Source of the DNA: Pseudomonas entomophila
Lineage (GTDB): Bacteria; Pseudomonadota; Gammaproteobacteria; Pseudomonadales; Pseudomonadaceae
Assembly: GCF_013523125.1 (NCBI RefSeq)
Contig: NZ_JAAMQJ010000013.1
Span: forward strand, 1-64,000
DNA length: 64,000 bases
Reading direction: 5' to 3'
The notes under the pieces were generated by a model. That model ran no database searches and was not told where the DNA came from. It saw nothing but the letters and a program-made list of their open reading frames with translations. The position numbers and the translations under genes were made by a program. Positions 54,598 to 63,607 of this stretch are shown here, piece after piece (within the stretch, counting starts at the first letter, position 1; each line of letters opens with the position of its first letter).

Positions 54598-55796
54598 GCC
54601 AGAACGTCGCGCTTCACCCGCCGGCCGCGCCGGCGTCGTACCTGGACGGTAGCGACGACCGTGCGGTCTCGCGGGCCAACTGGGTGGTCTGGGTCTGCGC
54701 CTTGATGCTCGCGGCCTTTCTGGTCTGGGCCGCGCTGTTCAGCGTGGTCGAGGTCTCCAGCGGCACCGGCAAGGTGGTGCCCAGCTCGCGCGAGCAGGTG
54801 ATCATGTCGCTCGAAGGCGGGATCATCACCGAGATGAACGTGCGTGAGGGCTCGCGGGTCGAGCGCGGCGACGTGCTCGCCCAGCTCGACCCGATCAAGA
54901 CCCAGTCCAACGTCGGCGAGAGCGAGGCCAAATACCGCGCCGCGCTGGCCAGCGTCAGCCGGCTGCAGGCCGAGGTCACCGGCAAGCCGCTGACGTTCCC
55001 AGCGTCCCTGGAAGACTGGCCGGAGCTGACCCGTGACGAGACCGAGCTGTACAAGACCCGTCGCCGTGGCCTGCAGGAGACCCTGGCCGGGATCGAGCAG
55101 TCGCTCAAGCTGGTGCGCAGCGAGCTGGCCATCACCGAGAAGCTGGCCCAGGCCGGAGCCTCGAGCCGGGTCGAGGTGATCCGCCTGAACCGTCAGCGCT
55201 CGGAGCTGGAGCTCAAGGCCAGCGAAGCCCGCTCGGAGTACATGGTCCAGGCCCGCCAGGACCTGGCCAAGGCCAGCGCCGAGGCCGACTCGCTGGCCGA
55301 GGTGGTGCGCGGCCGGGCCGATTCGCTGTCGCGGCTGACCTTCCGCTCGCCGGTACGCGGCATCGTCAAGGGCATCGAGGTGACCACCATCGGCGGCGTG
55401 GTGCCGCCCAATGGGCAACTGATGCAGATCGTGCCGCAGGACGACAAGCTGCTGATCGAGGCGCGCATCAACCCGCGCGACATCGCCTTCATCCACCCGG
55501 ACCAGACGGCCAAGGTCAAGATCACCGCCTACGACTACTCGATCTACGGCAGCCTGGACGGCAAGGTGGTGACCATCTCGCCCGACACGATCCAGGACGA
55601 GGTCAAGCCGGAGATCTACTACTACCGGGTCTACATCCAGACCGAGTCCGACGTGCTGCGCAACAAGGCCGGCACGGCGTTCTCGATCGTGCCGGGCATG
55701 GTGGCCACGGTGGACATTCGCACCGGCGAGAAGACCGTGCTGGACTACCTGATCAAACCGCTCAACCGCGCGCGCGAAGCCTTGCGCGAGCGCTGA
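54594..55796 (+). CDS. HlyD-family membrane fusion protein of the adhesin type I secretion system
   Basis: The 400 residues have one N-terminal membrane helix (about 30-50, WVVWVCALMLAAFLVWAALF). The paired lipoyl/barrel segments (SSGTGKVVPSSREQVIMSLE) and a long coiled-coil hairpin in the middle follow. The C-terminal HlyD signature with AGTAFSIVPGMVATVDIRTG and a YLIKPLNRAREALRER end completes it. It bridges the ABC pump and the TolC-like duct. It is the last gene of the operon and ends five bases short of the convergent protease gene. Confidence 0.93.
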   Translation: MSQNVALHPPAAPASYLDGSDDRAVSRANWVVWVCALMLAAFLVWAALFSVVEVSSGTGKVVPSSREQVIMSLEGGIITEMNVREGSRVERGDVLAQLDPIKTQSNVGESEAKYRAALASVSRLQAEVTGKPLTFPASLEDWPELTRDETELYKTRRRGLQETLAGIEQSLKLVRSELAITEKLAQAGASSRVEVIRLNRQRSELELKASEARSEYMVQARQDLAKASAEADSLAEVVRGRADSLSRLTFRSPVRGIVKGIEVTTIGGVVPPNGQLMQIVPQDDKLLIEARINPRDIAFIHPDQTAKVKITAYDYSIYGSLDGKVVTISPDTIQDEVKPEIYYYRVYIQTESDVLRNKAGTAFSIVPGMVATVDIRTGEKTVLDYLIKPLNRAREALRER

Positions 55797-55802
55797 CAGG
55801 CC

Positions 55803-56477
55803 TCAGTGCGCCGCCGCCACCGGCAAGCCGGCCGGTGCCGGCGCAGGCTTGATGCCGGCCTGCAGGTTGGCGAAGCGCTGCCATTCACGCTGGATCTGCG
55901 CATAGGGCAGGAAGATGCTGACCCGGTCACGTCCGGCCAGGTCAGGGCGCTTGATCTTGCTCAGCGCGCCCTTGTCGAGGTTGGCGACGTTGATGCCGAC
56001 CACCGAGCCGTCGGTGGCGAACACTGGGCCACCGGACATGCCGACCACGGTGGGGCCATCATGGGTGGCGTACATCACGCCACCGTCCTTGGCATCCAGA
56101 CGCACCAGCGCCGGCAGCGCCTGGCCCTGCCCCTGCATCGGCAGGTAGAAGGCGTTGAAGCCCACCGCGGTGAGCGACTCACCCGGCTGATAACTGCGCC
56201 ACAACGGCAAGGCTTTCTTGGCCTTGTGACGGAAGAACTGCACGTCCCCTCGCCCCTGGAACTCGGACCCGCCCACGAACGGCAGGTGCTTGACGGTAAC
56301 GGCATAGTCCTCGTTCCACTGCACGGCGCTGCCCATCATCATCAATGGGACAGGGCCGCCGGAATGCACGACGAAGGCTTGGTCTTGAAGGGAGGGATCC
56401 TGATGTGAAGCGAGGGGCATTCCGTTGCACCCGCTGAGCAGCATGGTGGCTGCCAGGAGCGACTTGAGTGGGCGCAT
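55803..56477 (-). CDS. Trypsin-like serine protease lipoprotein
   Basis: The start is ATG 56477, giving 224 residues. The signal RPLKSLLAATMLLSGC has a lipobox (LLSGC). The mature part has a chymotrypsin-like fold: a candidate catalytic His in DYAVTVKHLPF and the Ser in VVGMSGGPVFATDGSVVGIN; the Asp is not obvious. It should act in the periplasm or at the outer membrane. It converges on the HlyD gene with no gap for another gene. Proximity to an exporter of a surface adhesin makes processing or release of the adhesin a testable idea, unproven here. The A+T-rich 226 bases upstream (56,478-56,703) hold no gene. Confidence 0.8.
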   Translation of the reverse strand: MRPLKSLLAATMLLSGCNGMPLASHQDPSLQDQAFVVHSGGPVPLMMMGSAVQWNEDYAVTVKHLPFVGGSEFQGRGDVQFFRHKAKKALPLWRSYQPGESLTAVGFNAFYLPMQGQGQALPALVRLDAKDGGVMYATHDGPTVVGMSGGPVFATDGSVVGINVANLDKGALSKIKRPDLAGRDRVSIFLPYAQIQREWQRFANLQAGIKPAPAPAGLPVAAAH

Positions 56478-56703
56478 GAAATCACGACGGTGGTGGGTGG
56501 ATGGCGCGCAATACACCATGCCGGCACAGATGAAATCAATGTGCCATCACTACCGCCGGTCGAATTTATATAAAAATTTAATTAAAATTAGGATCCAAAT
56601 TCAAAAAAGCTATAGATAAAAATGTTAACTGATATTTCTTAGAATTATTTCAAGCACTTGGATCCAATAGCTCGACTCATATTGATCTTTTATATCGACG
56701 CCA

Positions 56704-57975
56704 TTACTCCATTTTCGCCCTCGCCTGGCCCAATCGGTATCCGGTCACCGCCCATACCGCAGCCAGCCCTGCACCGATCCACAACGCCAGCTGCGGATGC
56801 TCGCCCAGCAGATCGAGCCCCCGCTTGAGCCATCCGCTCACCGCGTCGCCACCGCGATAGACCACGGTGTCGATGAAGCTCTTGGCCTTGTACTTGTCCT
56901 CGGCCGGCAGCACGGTGAACAGCATTTCCCGGCCAGGCCGTACCAGCGCGTACTCACCGGCGCGGCGTGCCACCATCACCACCACGAACACGGCGAATAC
57001 CGGTGCCAGGACCAGCCAGAGGAAGCCCACGGCCATGGCCAACGGCACCCCCACCAGCAATGCACCGACGCCCAGGCGCCTGGCCAGGCGACCGGTGAAG
57101 AACACCTGCGTCAGGATCGCCAGGGCCTGCACGCCGGCATCGATCAGGCCGAACACCTGTGTCTGCCGGGCTCGGTCGGTGAAGGTTTCACTGACGATGC
57201 GCGCCTGCTCGACGTACAGGAACGTGCTGACACTGGCCAGCAGTACCACGAACAACGACAGGCCCAGCAGGTAGCGGGAGCGCGCTACTGCCAGGGCACC
57301 CGCCAAGGGATTGCCGCCCAAGGGCCGCGAGGGCGGATGCCTGACATCGTCGGGCAGTGGCTGCCGCGTGCGCCACCGGCGCAGGTAGCGCGCCGCCGCC
57401 ACGCTGCCCAGCAGCATCAGCGCGGCCAGCACCAGCAGCCCGGCATGCCCGAGCGGGGCCACCAGCGCAGCGCCGAGCAAGGGGCCGCTGAGCCCGCCCA
57501 GACTGGCGCCGGCCGCCAGCAGGCCGAACAGGCGCTTGCCCTGTTCATTGGAGAACAGGTTGGCCAGCACGCTCCAGGCCAGCGAAATGCTCAGCAGGTT
57601 GAACACCGACAGCCAGATGTAGAACGCCCGTGCGCTCCAGACGTTGTCAGGGTCGTGTGTGAGGATCGCAGCGAACAGCAACAGGTTGCTGGCGAAGAAG
57701 CCGTAGGCCCAGGGCAGGATGCGCTGACGCGGCACCCGCGAGGCCAGCCAGCCGAACAGCGGCAGGCACGCCAGGGTCACCACGAAAGTGCCGGTGAACA
57801 GCCAATGCAGGTTGTCCACGCCCCCGGCCACGCCCATGGTTTCACGCACCGGGCGCAGCATGAAATAGCCAGTGAACAGCAGGTAGAACAAGGCCAGGCC
57901 GGCCGTCACGGCAGGCCCTTCACCCTCGCGCAGGTCAAGACCCCTGGCCAGGCGGTGTACCGATGCGCGGGCCAC
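56704..57975 (-). CDS. MFS-type NTP/NTP exchange transporter-like membrane protein
   Basis: The 423 residues start at GTG 57975, one base after the upstream reductase stop. About twelve membrane segments are seen. The C-terminal stretch EYALVRPGREMLFTVLPAED followed by KYKAKSFIDTVVYRGGD is the hallmark of the Tlc-like ADP/ATP-exchanger branch found in many free-living proteobacteria. Whether it moves nucleotides is unknown for such homologues. It is translationally linked to a Tat-exported aldo/keto reductase. Confidence 0.85.
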   Translation of the reverse strand: MARASVHRLARGLDLREGEGPAVTAGLALFYLLFTGYFMLRPVRETMGVAGGVDNLHWLFTGTFVVTLACLPLFGWLASRVPRQRILPWAYGFFASNLLLFAAILTHDPDNVWSARAFYIWLSVFNLLSISLAWSVLANLFSNEQGKRLFGLLAAGASLGGLSGPLLGAALVAPLGHAGLLVLAALMLLGSVAAARYLRRWRTRQPLPDDVRHPPSRPLGGNPLAGALAVARSRYLLGLSLFVVLLASVSTFLYVEQARIVSETFTDRARQTQVFGLIDAGVQALAILTQVFFTGRLARRLGVGALLVGVPLAMAVGFLWLVLAPVFAVFVVVMVARRAGEYALVRPGREMLFTVLPAEDKYKAKSFIDTVVYRGGDAVSGWLKRGLDLLGEHPQLALWIGAGLAAVWAVTGYRLGQARAKME

Positions 57976-57976
57976 G

Positions 57977-58885
57977 TCAGGCGAACTGGGCGATGAGTGC
58001 GTTTCGCTGCTCGATGCTCAAGAGCGGACCACGGCCGGCCTCGAGCTGATCGCGTTGACGGTCCGGGCGGCCAGTGGCCGGAATCACGGCCGTCACCGCC
58101 GGATGGCTGATGGCGAACCTGAGAAACAGCTGCGCCCAGCTCGTTACCCCTACCTCGGCGGCCCAAGGCGGCAAGGGACGGTCCTTGACCTGGGCGAACA
58201 GACGGCCGTCGTCGAAGGCACGGTTGATCAACACGGCCACGCCCTTGTCCTGGGCCAGGGGCAGCAGCGTCTCGGCGGCCTGGGGGGCGTTGACGGCATA
58301 GTTGATCTGGATGAAGTCCAGCGGCTCCTTGCGCAGGATGTCGATCATCTCGGCGTGGCCGCTGGCCAGGTAATGGGTGATGCCGACGTGGCGCGTCTTG
58401 CCCTGGGCCTTGAGTTCGCGGGCATAGGCCAACTGCGTGCGCCAGTCGCGCAGGTTGTGCACCTGCAGCAGGTCGACGCGATCGGTGCGCAGGTCACGCA
58501 GGCTGCGGGCCCATTGCCGCTCGGCAGCCTCGCGGCTGTCGGCGGCGATCTTGGTGGCCAGGAAGCACTTCGCGCGCCAGCCACCTTCCTCGAGCAGTTG
58601 CCCCAGGATGGCATCGGCGCCGTGGTAGTTGGGCGAAGTGTCGATGACCGAACCGCCGCCATCGAAGAAGATCTGCAGAGCCTGGGCGAGGCGTTCGTAG
58701 GCGGTCGCCCCGGCTTTGACCTCGAAACTGCCGGAGGTGCCGGCGCCGATCACCGGCAAGGCTTCGCCCGTACCGGGGATGGGGCGGGTGAGCAACGGTG
58801 TCGACGGCGCGGCGCGCAGCCAGGGGCTCGCCGCGAACAGTGCCAGGGCGGCACCGGTGCGTAGGACTTCGCGACGTCCGTACAT
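57977..58885 (-). CDS. Tat-exported aldo/keto reductase
   Basis: The 302 residues begin with a twin-arginine leader (YGRREVLRTGAALALFAASP, cleavage after AAP at about residue 27). The AKR barrel follows, with the tetrad visible as D and Y in VIDTSPNYHGADAIL, K in CFLATKI and H in LLQVHNLRDW. AKRs reduce carbonyls with NAD(P)H. A Tat signal means it folds with cofactor before export to the periplasm. The ribosome site AGGAAATCTCCC precedes ATG. It is the first gene of a pair with the NTP-exchanger-like gene. Confidence 0.88.
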   Translation of the reverse strand: MYGRREVLRTGAALALFAASPWLRAAPSTPLLTRPIPGTGEALPVIGAGTSGSFEVKAGATAYERLAQALQIFFDGGGSVIDTSPNYHGADAILGQLLEEGGWRAKCFLATKIAADSREAAERQWARSLRDLRTDRVDLLQVHNLRDWRTQLAYARELKAQGKTRHVGITHYLASGHAEMIDILRKEPLDFIQINYAVNAPQAAETLLPLAQDKGVAVLINRAFDDGRLFAQVKDRPLPPWAAEVGVTSWAQLFLRFAISHPAVTAVIPATGRPDRQRDQLEAGRGPLLSIEQRNALIAQFA

Positions 58886-59202
58886 GGGAGATTTCCTGTC
58901 ATCCAGTGGAAATATTCAATCTAGCGGCTGGGGAAGAGAACGCTGGAGGAGAATGTTTCTGGATGTGAATAGTGCTGGCTAAGGCTGCGGAAGCTGATCG
59001 AGACGGGCGCTAAGGGTGAGCGCGCCGGTGTCTGAGCTGCCGCCCTCGCGGGCAAGCCCGCTCCCACAGGTACCGGTTTCAAGCAGATAGCGGCACAGTG
59101 GCACGCATCCTATCGGTACGTTCAGGCTGCATTGGTCCATGTGGGAGCGGGCTTGCCCGCGATAGGGCCGGTGCAGACCCTGCCGAACTCACAGCCCCAC
59201 CC
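58886..59202. repeat. Intergenic region with an inverted REP pair
   Basis: Between the reductase and pdxY lie two oppositely oriented REP copies. One reads CGCGGGCAAGCCCGCTCCCACAGG (about 59,048-59,071), and its reverse complement reads TGTGGGAGCGGGCTTGCCCGCG (about 59,140-59,161). These are the standard P. putida REP palindromes. No gene is present in the 317 bases. Confidence 0.8.
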
Positions 59203-60075
59203 TTACCCTACCCTCACCGCTTCACAGACGAACTCCGGCGCGACGATCTGCTCTTGGGCCGTGACCAGGGGCAGGTCACGTGACCCCTCGACCGTCGCCT
59301 GCACCAGGCCATACAGCGTCGAGGTCGTGCGCTCCAGCGCCTCAGCCAACGGCACCTGGTTCAGCAGGTGCGCCAGTACGGTGGCCGAGAACACATCGCC
59401 CATCCCATTGGGCAACGGGTGCAGTGCCAGACGTGGCGTATTCACCAGCCACGCGCCTTCGCCATTGATGGCCAGGGTGCCCAGACGGTCCAGCGGTATG
59501 TCGTCCGTGGCCAGGCTGGTGATCACCACGATGTCCGGCCCACGCCCCCGCAGCTGCTGCGCCACGCGCACCGCCTCGGCCACGCTGCCGAGCTTGCTGC
59601 CGGTCAGCAGCTCGAACTCGAACTGGTTGGGGGTGATGATGTTCGCGCAGGGCAAGGCCAGGTTGCGGAAGAAGTCCGGAATCGCTGCCTGCACGAAGAT
59701 GCCACGGCCCACGTCGCCGATGACCGGGTCGCACAGGTAGCGCACCTGTGGATTGTCGCGGCGCACCTCCTCCACCGTCTCCAGGATCACCTCGCCGATG
59801 GCCGCATCGCCCACATAACCGGACAGCACCCCGGCCACCTGCGCCAGCACGCCCCGTTCGCGCAACCCCTGCAGCACATCACGCACATGCTCGGCGCCGA
59901 ACACCTGGCCACGGTACTGCCCGTAGCCGGTGTGGTTGGAGAACTGCACGGTGTGGATCGGCAGCACCTCGAAGCCCAGGCGTTGCAAGGGGAACACGGC
60001 GGCATCGTTGCCGACGTGGCCGAAGGCGACGTGCGATTGGATCGAAAGAACGTAGGATGGGCTGCGACCGCTCAT
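59203..60075 (-). CDS. pdxY: Pyridoxal kinase
   Basis: The start is ATG 60075 with AAGG about nine bases upstream; 290 residues, normal for PdxY. It has the ribokinase-fold landmarks: SIQSHVAFGHVGNDAAVFPL at the substrate site, CDPVIGDVGRG, ITPNQFEFELLTG and the anion-hole/catalytic motif NGMGDVFSATVLAHLL with the base Asp. It phosphorylates pyridoxal to pyridoxal phosphate in the vitamin B6 salvage pathway. It is monocistronic, flanked by REP elements and the SDR gene. Confidence 0.96.
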   Translation of the reverse strand: MSGRSPSYVLSIQSHVAFGHVGNDAAVFPLQRLGFEVLPIHTVQFSNHTGYGQYRGQVFGAEHVRDVLQGLRERGVLAQVAGVLSGYVGDAAIGEVILETVEEVRRDNPQVRYLCDPVIGDVGRGIFVQAAIPDFFRNLALPCANIITPNQFEFELLTGSKLGSVAEAVRVAQQLRGRGPDIVVITSLATDDIPLDRLGTLAINGEGAWLVNTPRLALHPLPNGMGDVFSATVLAHLLNQVPLAEALERTTSTLYGLVQATVEGSRDLPLVTAQEQIVAPEFVCEAVRVG

Positions 60076-60198
60076 GGGAGTGCCTTCTGTCGAGTCGTGA
60101 AACCGCGCGGACCGGTCCGAGGCTGCGCGGCGTGCGAAACGCACACGTTACACCATCCAGGCCTGGGACGATGGTTCTGTCAGACAGGCCCGGTGCCC

Positions 60199-61161
60199 TT
60201 ATCCCGGCGCGAAAGCGTCGAGGCCTGTCAGCTGCGCGGACAGTGTCCACAACCGCGCCGCCTGCTCAGGGTCCACCGCATGGGGGCGGACGCCGCGCCA
60301 CGACGGTGGCTCGGACGTCTCGAGGCTCGCAATGTCGCCATCTTCGCAATACACCCCGCCTCGTCCTTGCAGTGCCGGCGAGGTCGCCGTCCACACCTGG
60401 GTCGCCGCCCCCTGCTGCACGGTCTTGAACGTCGGGTCGGCCAGTTCGCCGTTCGCATCCACCCAGCCAGCCGCCCTCATCTCCTCACGCGCCAGATGAC
60501 GCTGCAAGGGCGTGAGAATCTTGCCAGGGTGCACGGCGAACGCTCGCACTCCGTGGCGCCGGCCCAGGTGGTCGAGGTGCACGGCAAACAGCGCGTTGGC
60601 CGTTTTCGACTGGCCGTAGGCCAGCCACTTGTCATAGCCCTGGGTGAAGTGAATGTCGTGCCAGCGCATGCCCGAGGCGTGATGGCCGGCCGATGACACC
60701 ATCACCACCCGCGCGCCCTTGCGCAGCGCCGGCCACAACCGATTCACCAGGGCATAATGCCCCAGATGATTGGTGGCGAACTGGCCTTCCCAGCCTTGAG
60801 CCGTGCGAAAGAGCGGGCTGGCCATGATGCCCGCGTTGCCGATCAGCACATCGATGGGCTGCGCCTGCGCCAGCAGATGCCTGGCGGACGCCTGCACACT
60901 GTCGAGGTCGGACAGGTCGAGCCGGACGATCGACACGTCAGGTAGCGCACCCAACTGGTCACGGGCGGCGTCGATGTCGCGGGCGAGCACGGTGACACGG
61001 GCGCCCGCCCTGCTCAGCGCTCGGGTCGTCTCTCGTCCCAGCCCAGAATGACCACCGGTGATCACGGCATGCAGACCGGACAACGCCTGCCCTGCCAGGA
61101 CCTCGTCCGCCGTACTGCGTGCATGGAAAGGGGTATGAAGCGGGGCTTGCGTGGTCGGCAT
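60199..61161 (-). CDS. SDR-family oxidoreductase
   Basis: The start is ATG 61161 with AGGAA upstream; 320 residues. It is an extended SDR of the retinol dehydrogenase/WW-oxidoreductase-like type: AVITGGHSGLGRETTRALSR (cofactor), IDVLIGNAGIM, VMVSSAGH (Ser) and YGQSK (Tyr/Lys). It is divergent from an AraC regulator 104 bases away, a classic regulator/target arrangement. The substrate is unknown. Confidence 0.9.
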   Translation of the reverse strand: MPTTQAPLHTPFHARSTADEVLAGQALSGLHAVITGGHSGLGRETTRALSRAGARVTVLARDIDAARDQLGALPDVSIVRLDLSDLDSVQASARHLLAQAQPIDVLIGNAGIMASPLFRTAQGWEGQFATNHLGHYALVNRLWPALRKGARVVMVSSAGHHASGMRWHDIHFTQGYDKWLAYGQSKTANALFAVHLDHLGRRHGVRAFAVHPGKILTPLQRHLAREEMRAAGWVDANGELADPTFKTVQQGAATQVWTATSPALQGRGGVYCEDGDIASLETSEPPSWRGVRPHAVDPEQAARLWTLSAQLTGLDAFAPG

Positions 61162-61265
61162 GGCAGGTTCCTGCAAAAGGCGAATGGAAGCGACCATTGT
61201 CTAGCTTGGCGTGCGGACGTTGAATGCCGCAGACTCTTGCATTCTGTCGCGATCGTCTCACATTC

Positions 61266-62192
61266 ATGGACCCACTCTCCGAAGCGTTGTCGCAGGTCAG
61301 CGCACGCAGCGCCGTTTTCGCCGGGTTGAAGGCCGGTGGCCCCTGGGCCATCGATTTTCCGGCGCCGGACGGCATCAAATTCAATGCCGTGCTGGAAGGC
61401 GAGTGCTGGCTGCGCGTCGAAGGCCTGCCAGCCCCGATGCGGGTGCGTGCGGGTGATGGTTTCCTGCTGCCACGCGGTCGCGCGTTCTCGTTGTGCAGCC
61501 ACCTTGACCTACCGGCGGTGCCGGCGGACACGGTGTACCACCTCGCGGTCGATGGCATTGCCCGCTGTGGTTCGGGCAAGGACTTTTTTCTCATCGGCGG
61601 TCGGTTCGATTTCGCCGAGCAGGCAGCGTTTCTGTTCGACGGCCTACCGGCGGCTGTACTCATCGAGGGTGGCTCGCAACAGGCCTGCGTGCTCCAGTGG
61701 GCGCTGCAGCGCATGGCCCATGAACTCGGGCACCCGGCTCTGGGGGGTGCCCTGGTCATTCAGCACCTGGGGCATCTCATGTTGGTACAGGCCCTGCGGC
61801 TGTACCTGATGCAAGACGCAGCCGTCGCGCCCAGTGGGTTGCGGGCAATGGGCGACCCGCGCATCGGCGCTAGCCTTCATGCGATCCATGCAGACCCTGC
61901 TCACCCGTGGACGGTCGAGCGACTGGCTCGAATCGCAGGCATGTCGCGCTCCAGCTTCGCCTTGCGCTTCAAACGCACGTCGGGCCTGGCGCCTCTGGAG
62001 TACGTGAGCCGCTGGCGGATGCACAAGGCGATGAAGGCGCTGCGTACCACGCAAGCGGCCGTCTCGACGATCGGCCAGCAGCTCGGCTATGCCTCCGACA
62101 GTGCCTTCAGCCATGCCTTCAAGCGTCTGCTGAACTGCTCGCCGCTTCAGTACCGGCAGGGATGGATCCAGACCCGCGCAACCCACGACTGA
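61266..62192 (+). CDS. AraC-family transcriptional regulator
   Basis: The start is ATG 61266, giving 308 residues. The N-terminal AraC_binding-type cupin (DGIKFNAVLEGECWLRVEGL, VRAGDGFLLPRGRAFSL) precedes the two-HTH DNA-binding domain from about residue 205 (TVERLARIAGMSRSSFALRF, then AVSTIGQQLGYASDSAFSHA). The cupin is of the cupin_6/AraC type common in regulators of divergent SDR or hydrolase genes. It likely controls the SDR gene at 60199-61161 and possibly the MFS gene downstream. Confidence 0.92.
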   Translation: MDPLSEALSQVSARSAVFAGLKAGGPWAIDFPAPDGIKFNAVLEGECWLRVEGLPAPMRVRAGDGFLLPRGRAFSLCSHLDLPAVPADTVYHLAVDGIARCGSGKDFFLIGGRFDFAEQAAFLFDGLPAAVLIEGGSQQACVLQWALQRMAHELGHPALGGALVIQHLGHLMLVQALRLYLMQDAAVAPSGLRAMGDPRIGASLHAIHADPAHPWTVERLARIAGMSRSSFALRFKRTSGLAPLEYVSRWRMHKAMKALRTTQAAVSTIGQQLGYASDSAFSHAFKRLLNCSPLQYRQGWIQTRATHD

Positions 62193-62375
62193 GCCCGCCC
62201 CACCGCGCCTGCCTCCTGGCCTGCATGAAATTCTGCCGATGAGGGCACCTCGCTGCACGAGCTCGGTCTGTAAACCCACAGCCATTCAATAGGTCGGGGG
62301 TTTGACTCGACACGTCCGCAAGGCTTGTCTACCCTCGCGCCTTTATCGTTTCAGCCTCTTGTCAGAAGGATCCCG

Positions 62376-63563
62376 ATGTCCGCTCCTCTTCCTCCTCTGT
62401 CGACGCCGTCGAAACCTGCCATCGCCAAGATGGAAGCCTCCATGGCCCTGGGCAGCTTCGCCATCGGCACCGGCGAATTCGCCATCATGGGCCTGATGCC
62501 CGACATCGCCGGCAACCTCAACCTGAGCGAACCGCAGGTCGGCCATGCGATCAGTGCCTACGCCTTGGGCGTGGTGGTCGGCGCGCCGGCGTTGGCGATC
62601 CTGGGCGCCAAGCTGCTGCGCAAGCACATGCTGCTGTTGCTCATGTTGCTGTACACCCTGGGCAACCTGGCCACGGCCTTCGCGCCGTCGTTTTCCAGCC
62701 TGGTGGCGTTTCGTTTCGTCAGTGGCCTGCCGCATGGGGCCTATTTCGGTATCGCGGCCGTGGTCGCCTCGAGCATGGTGCCGAGCAACCAGCGCGCCGG
62801 TGCCGTGGCGCGGGTGATGCTGGGGCTGACCCTGGCCATGTTGCTGGGCAACCCGATCGCCACGTTCCTGGGGCAGTTCTTCGGCTGGCGCTCGGCCTTC
62901 GTGCTGGTCGGTGTGCTCGCCTTGTGCACTGTGGCGCTGGTCGCGCGGTACGTGCCGCAACCTCACGACGAAGTGCGCAGCGATCCACGCCGTGAACTGC
63001 ACGCCTTCACCAAACCGCAGGTGTGGATGGCACTGGGCATCGCTTCGATCGGCTTCGCCGGCATGTTCTGTGTGTTCAGCTACCTGGCACCGACCATGCT
63101 CGAGGTGACTCAGGTATCACCGCAGTGGATTCCATTCGGGCTGGCCGCCTTCGGGCTCGGTGGCATCGTCGGCAACATCGCCGGCGGCAAGCTGTTCGAC
63201 CGGCTGGGCTTTCGGGCCGTCGGGCTGGTACTGATCTGGTCGATGCTGGTGCTGGTGTTCTTCTCGTTCGCTGCCCACTCGCTGTGGACCCTGTTGCCCG
63301 CTGTGGCGTTGGTGGGGACCATGATCGCCCTGGCGGCGCCACTGCAGATCCGCCTGATGGACATTGCCCACGAAGCGCCCAGCCTGGCAGCCGCCTCGAA
63401 CCATGCGGCGTTCAACCTGGCCAACGCCTTGGGCCCCTGGCTCGGCGGGCTGGCGATCACGGCAGGCCTGGGCTGGACCAGCACCGGTTACATCGGCGCG
63501 GCAGCCGCCCTCGGTGGGCTGGTGCTGTTTTTCATTGCACGCCGGATGAAAGACGGGCACTGA
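62376..63563 (+). CDS. MFS transporter (sugar/drug efflux type)
   Basis: The start is ATG 62376 with GAAGGA five bases upstream; 395 residues with twelve membrane helices. The sequence GSFAIGTGEFAIMGLMPDIA at the first helix and the RFVSGLPHGAYFGIAAVVAS motif place it with the AraJ/YdhP/NepI drug:H+ antiporter-1 exporters. The substrate cannot be read from sequence. It follows the AraC gene by 183 bases on the same strand and could be under its control. Confidence 0.92.
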   Translation: MSAPLPPLSTPSKPAIAKMEASMALGSFAIGTGEFAIMGLMPDIAGNLNLSEPQVGHAISAYALGVVVGAPALAILGAKLLRKHMLLLLMLLYTLGNLATAFAPSFSSLVAFRFVSGLPHGAYFGIAAVVASSMVPSNQRAGAVARVMLGLTLAMLLGNPIATFLGQFFGWRSAFVLVGVLALCTVALVARYVPQPHDEVRSDPRRELHAFTKPQVWMALGIASIGFAGMFCVFSYLAPTMLEVTQVSPQWIPFGLAAFGLGGIVGNIAGGKLFDRLGFRAVGLVLIWSMLVLVFFSFAAHSLWTLLPAVALVGTMIALAAPLQIRLMDIAHEAPSLAAASNHAAFNLANALGPWLGGLAITAGLGWTSTGYIGAAAALGGLVLFFIARRMKDGH

Positions 63564-63574
63564 GGTTTGCCCGA

Positions 63575-63600
63575 CCTGGACGCTCTCCGGGGCGTCCAGG
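63575..63600. terminator. Convergent terminator hairpin
   Basis: CCTGGACGC (63575-63583) pairs with GCGTCCAGG (63592-63600) in the 44 bases between the MFS gene and the convergent partial gene. The T tract is weak, but the position fits a shared terminator. Confidence 0.7.
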
Positions 63601-63607
63601 CCCTCGT

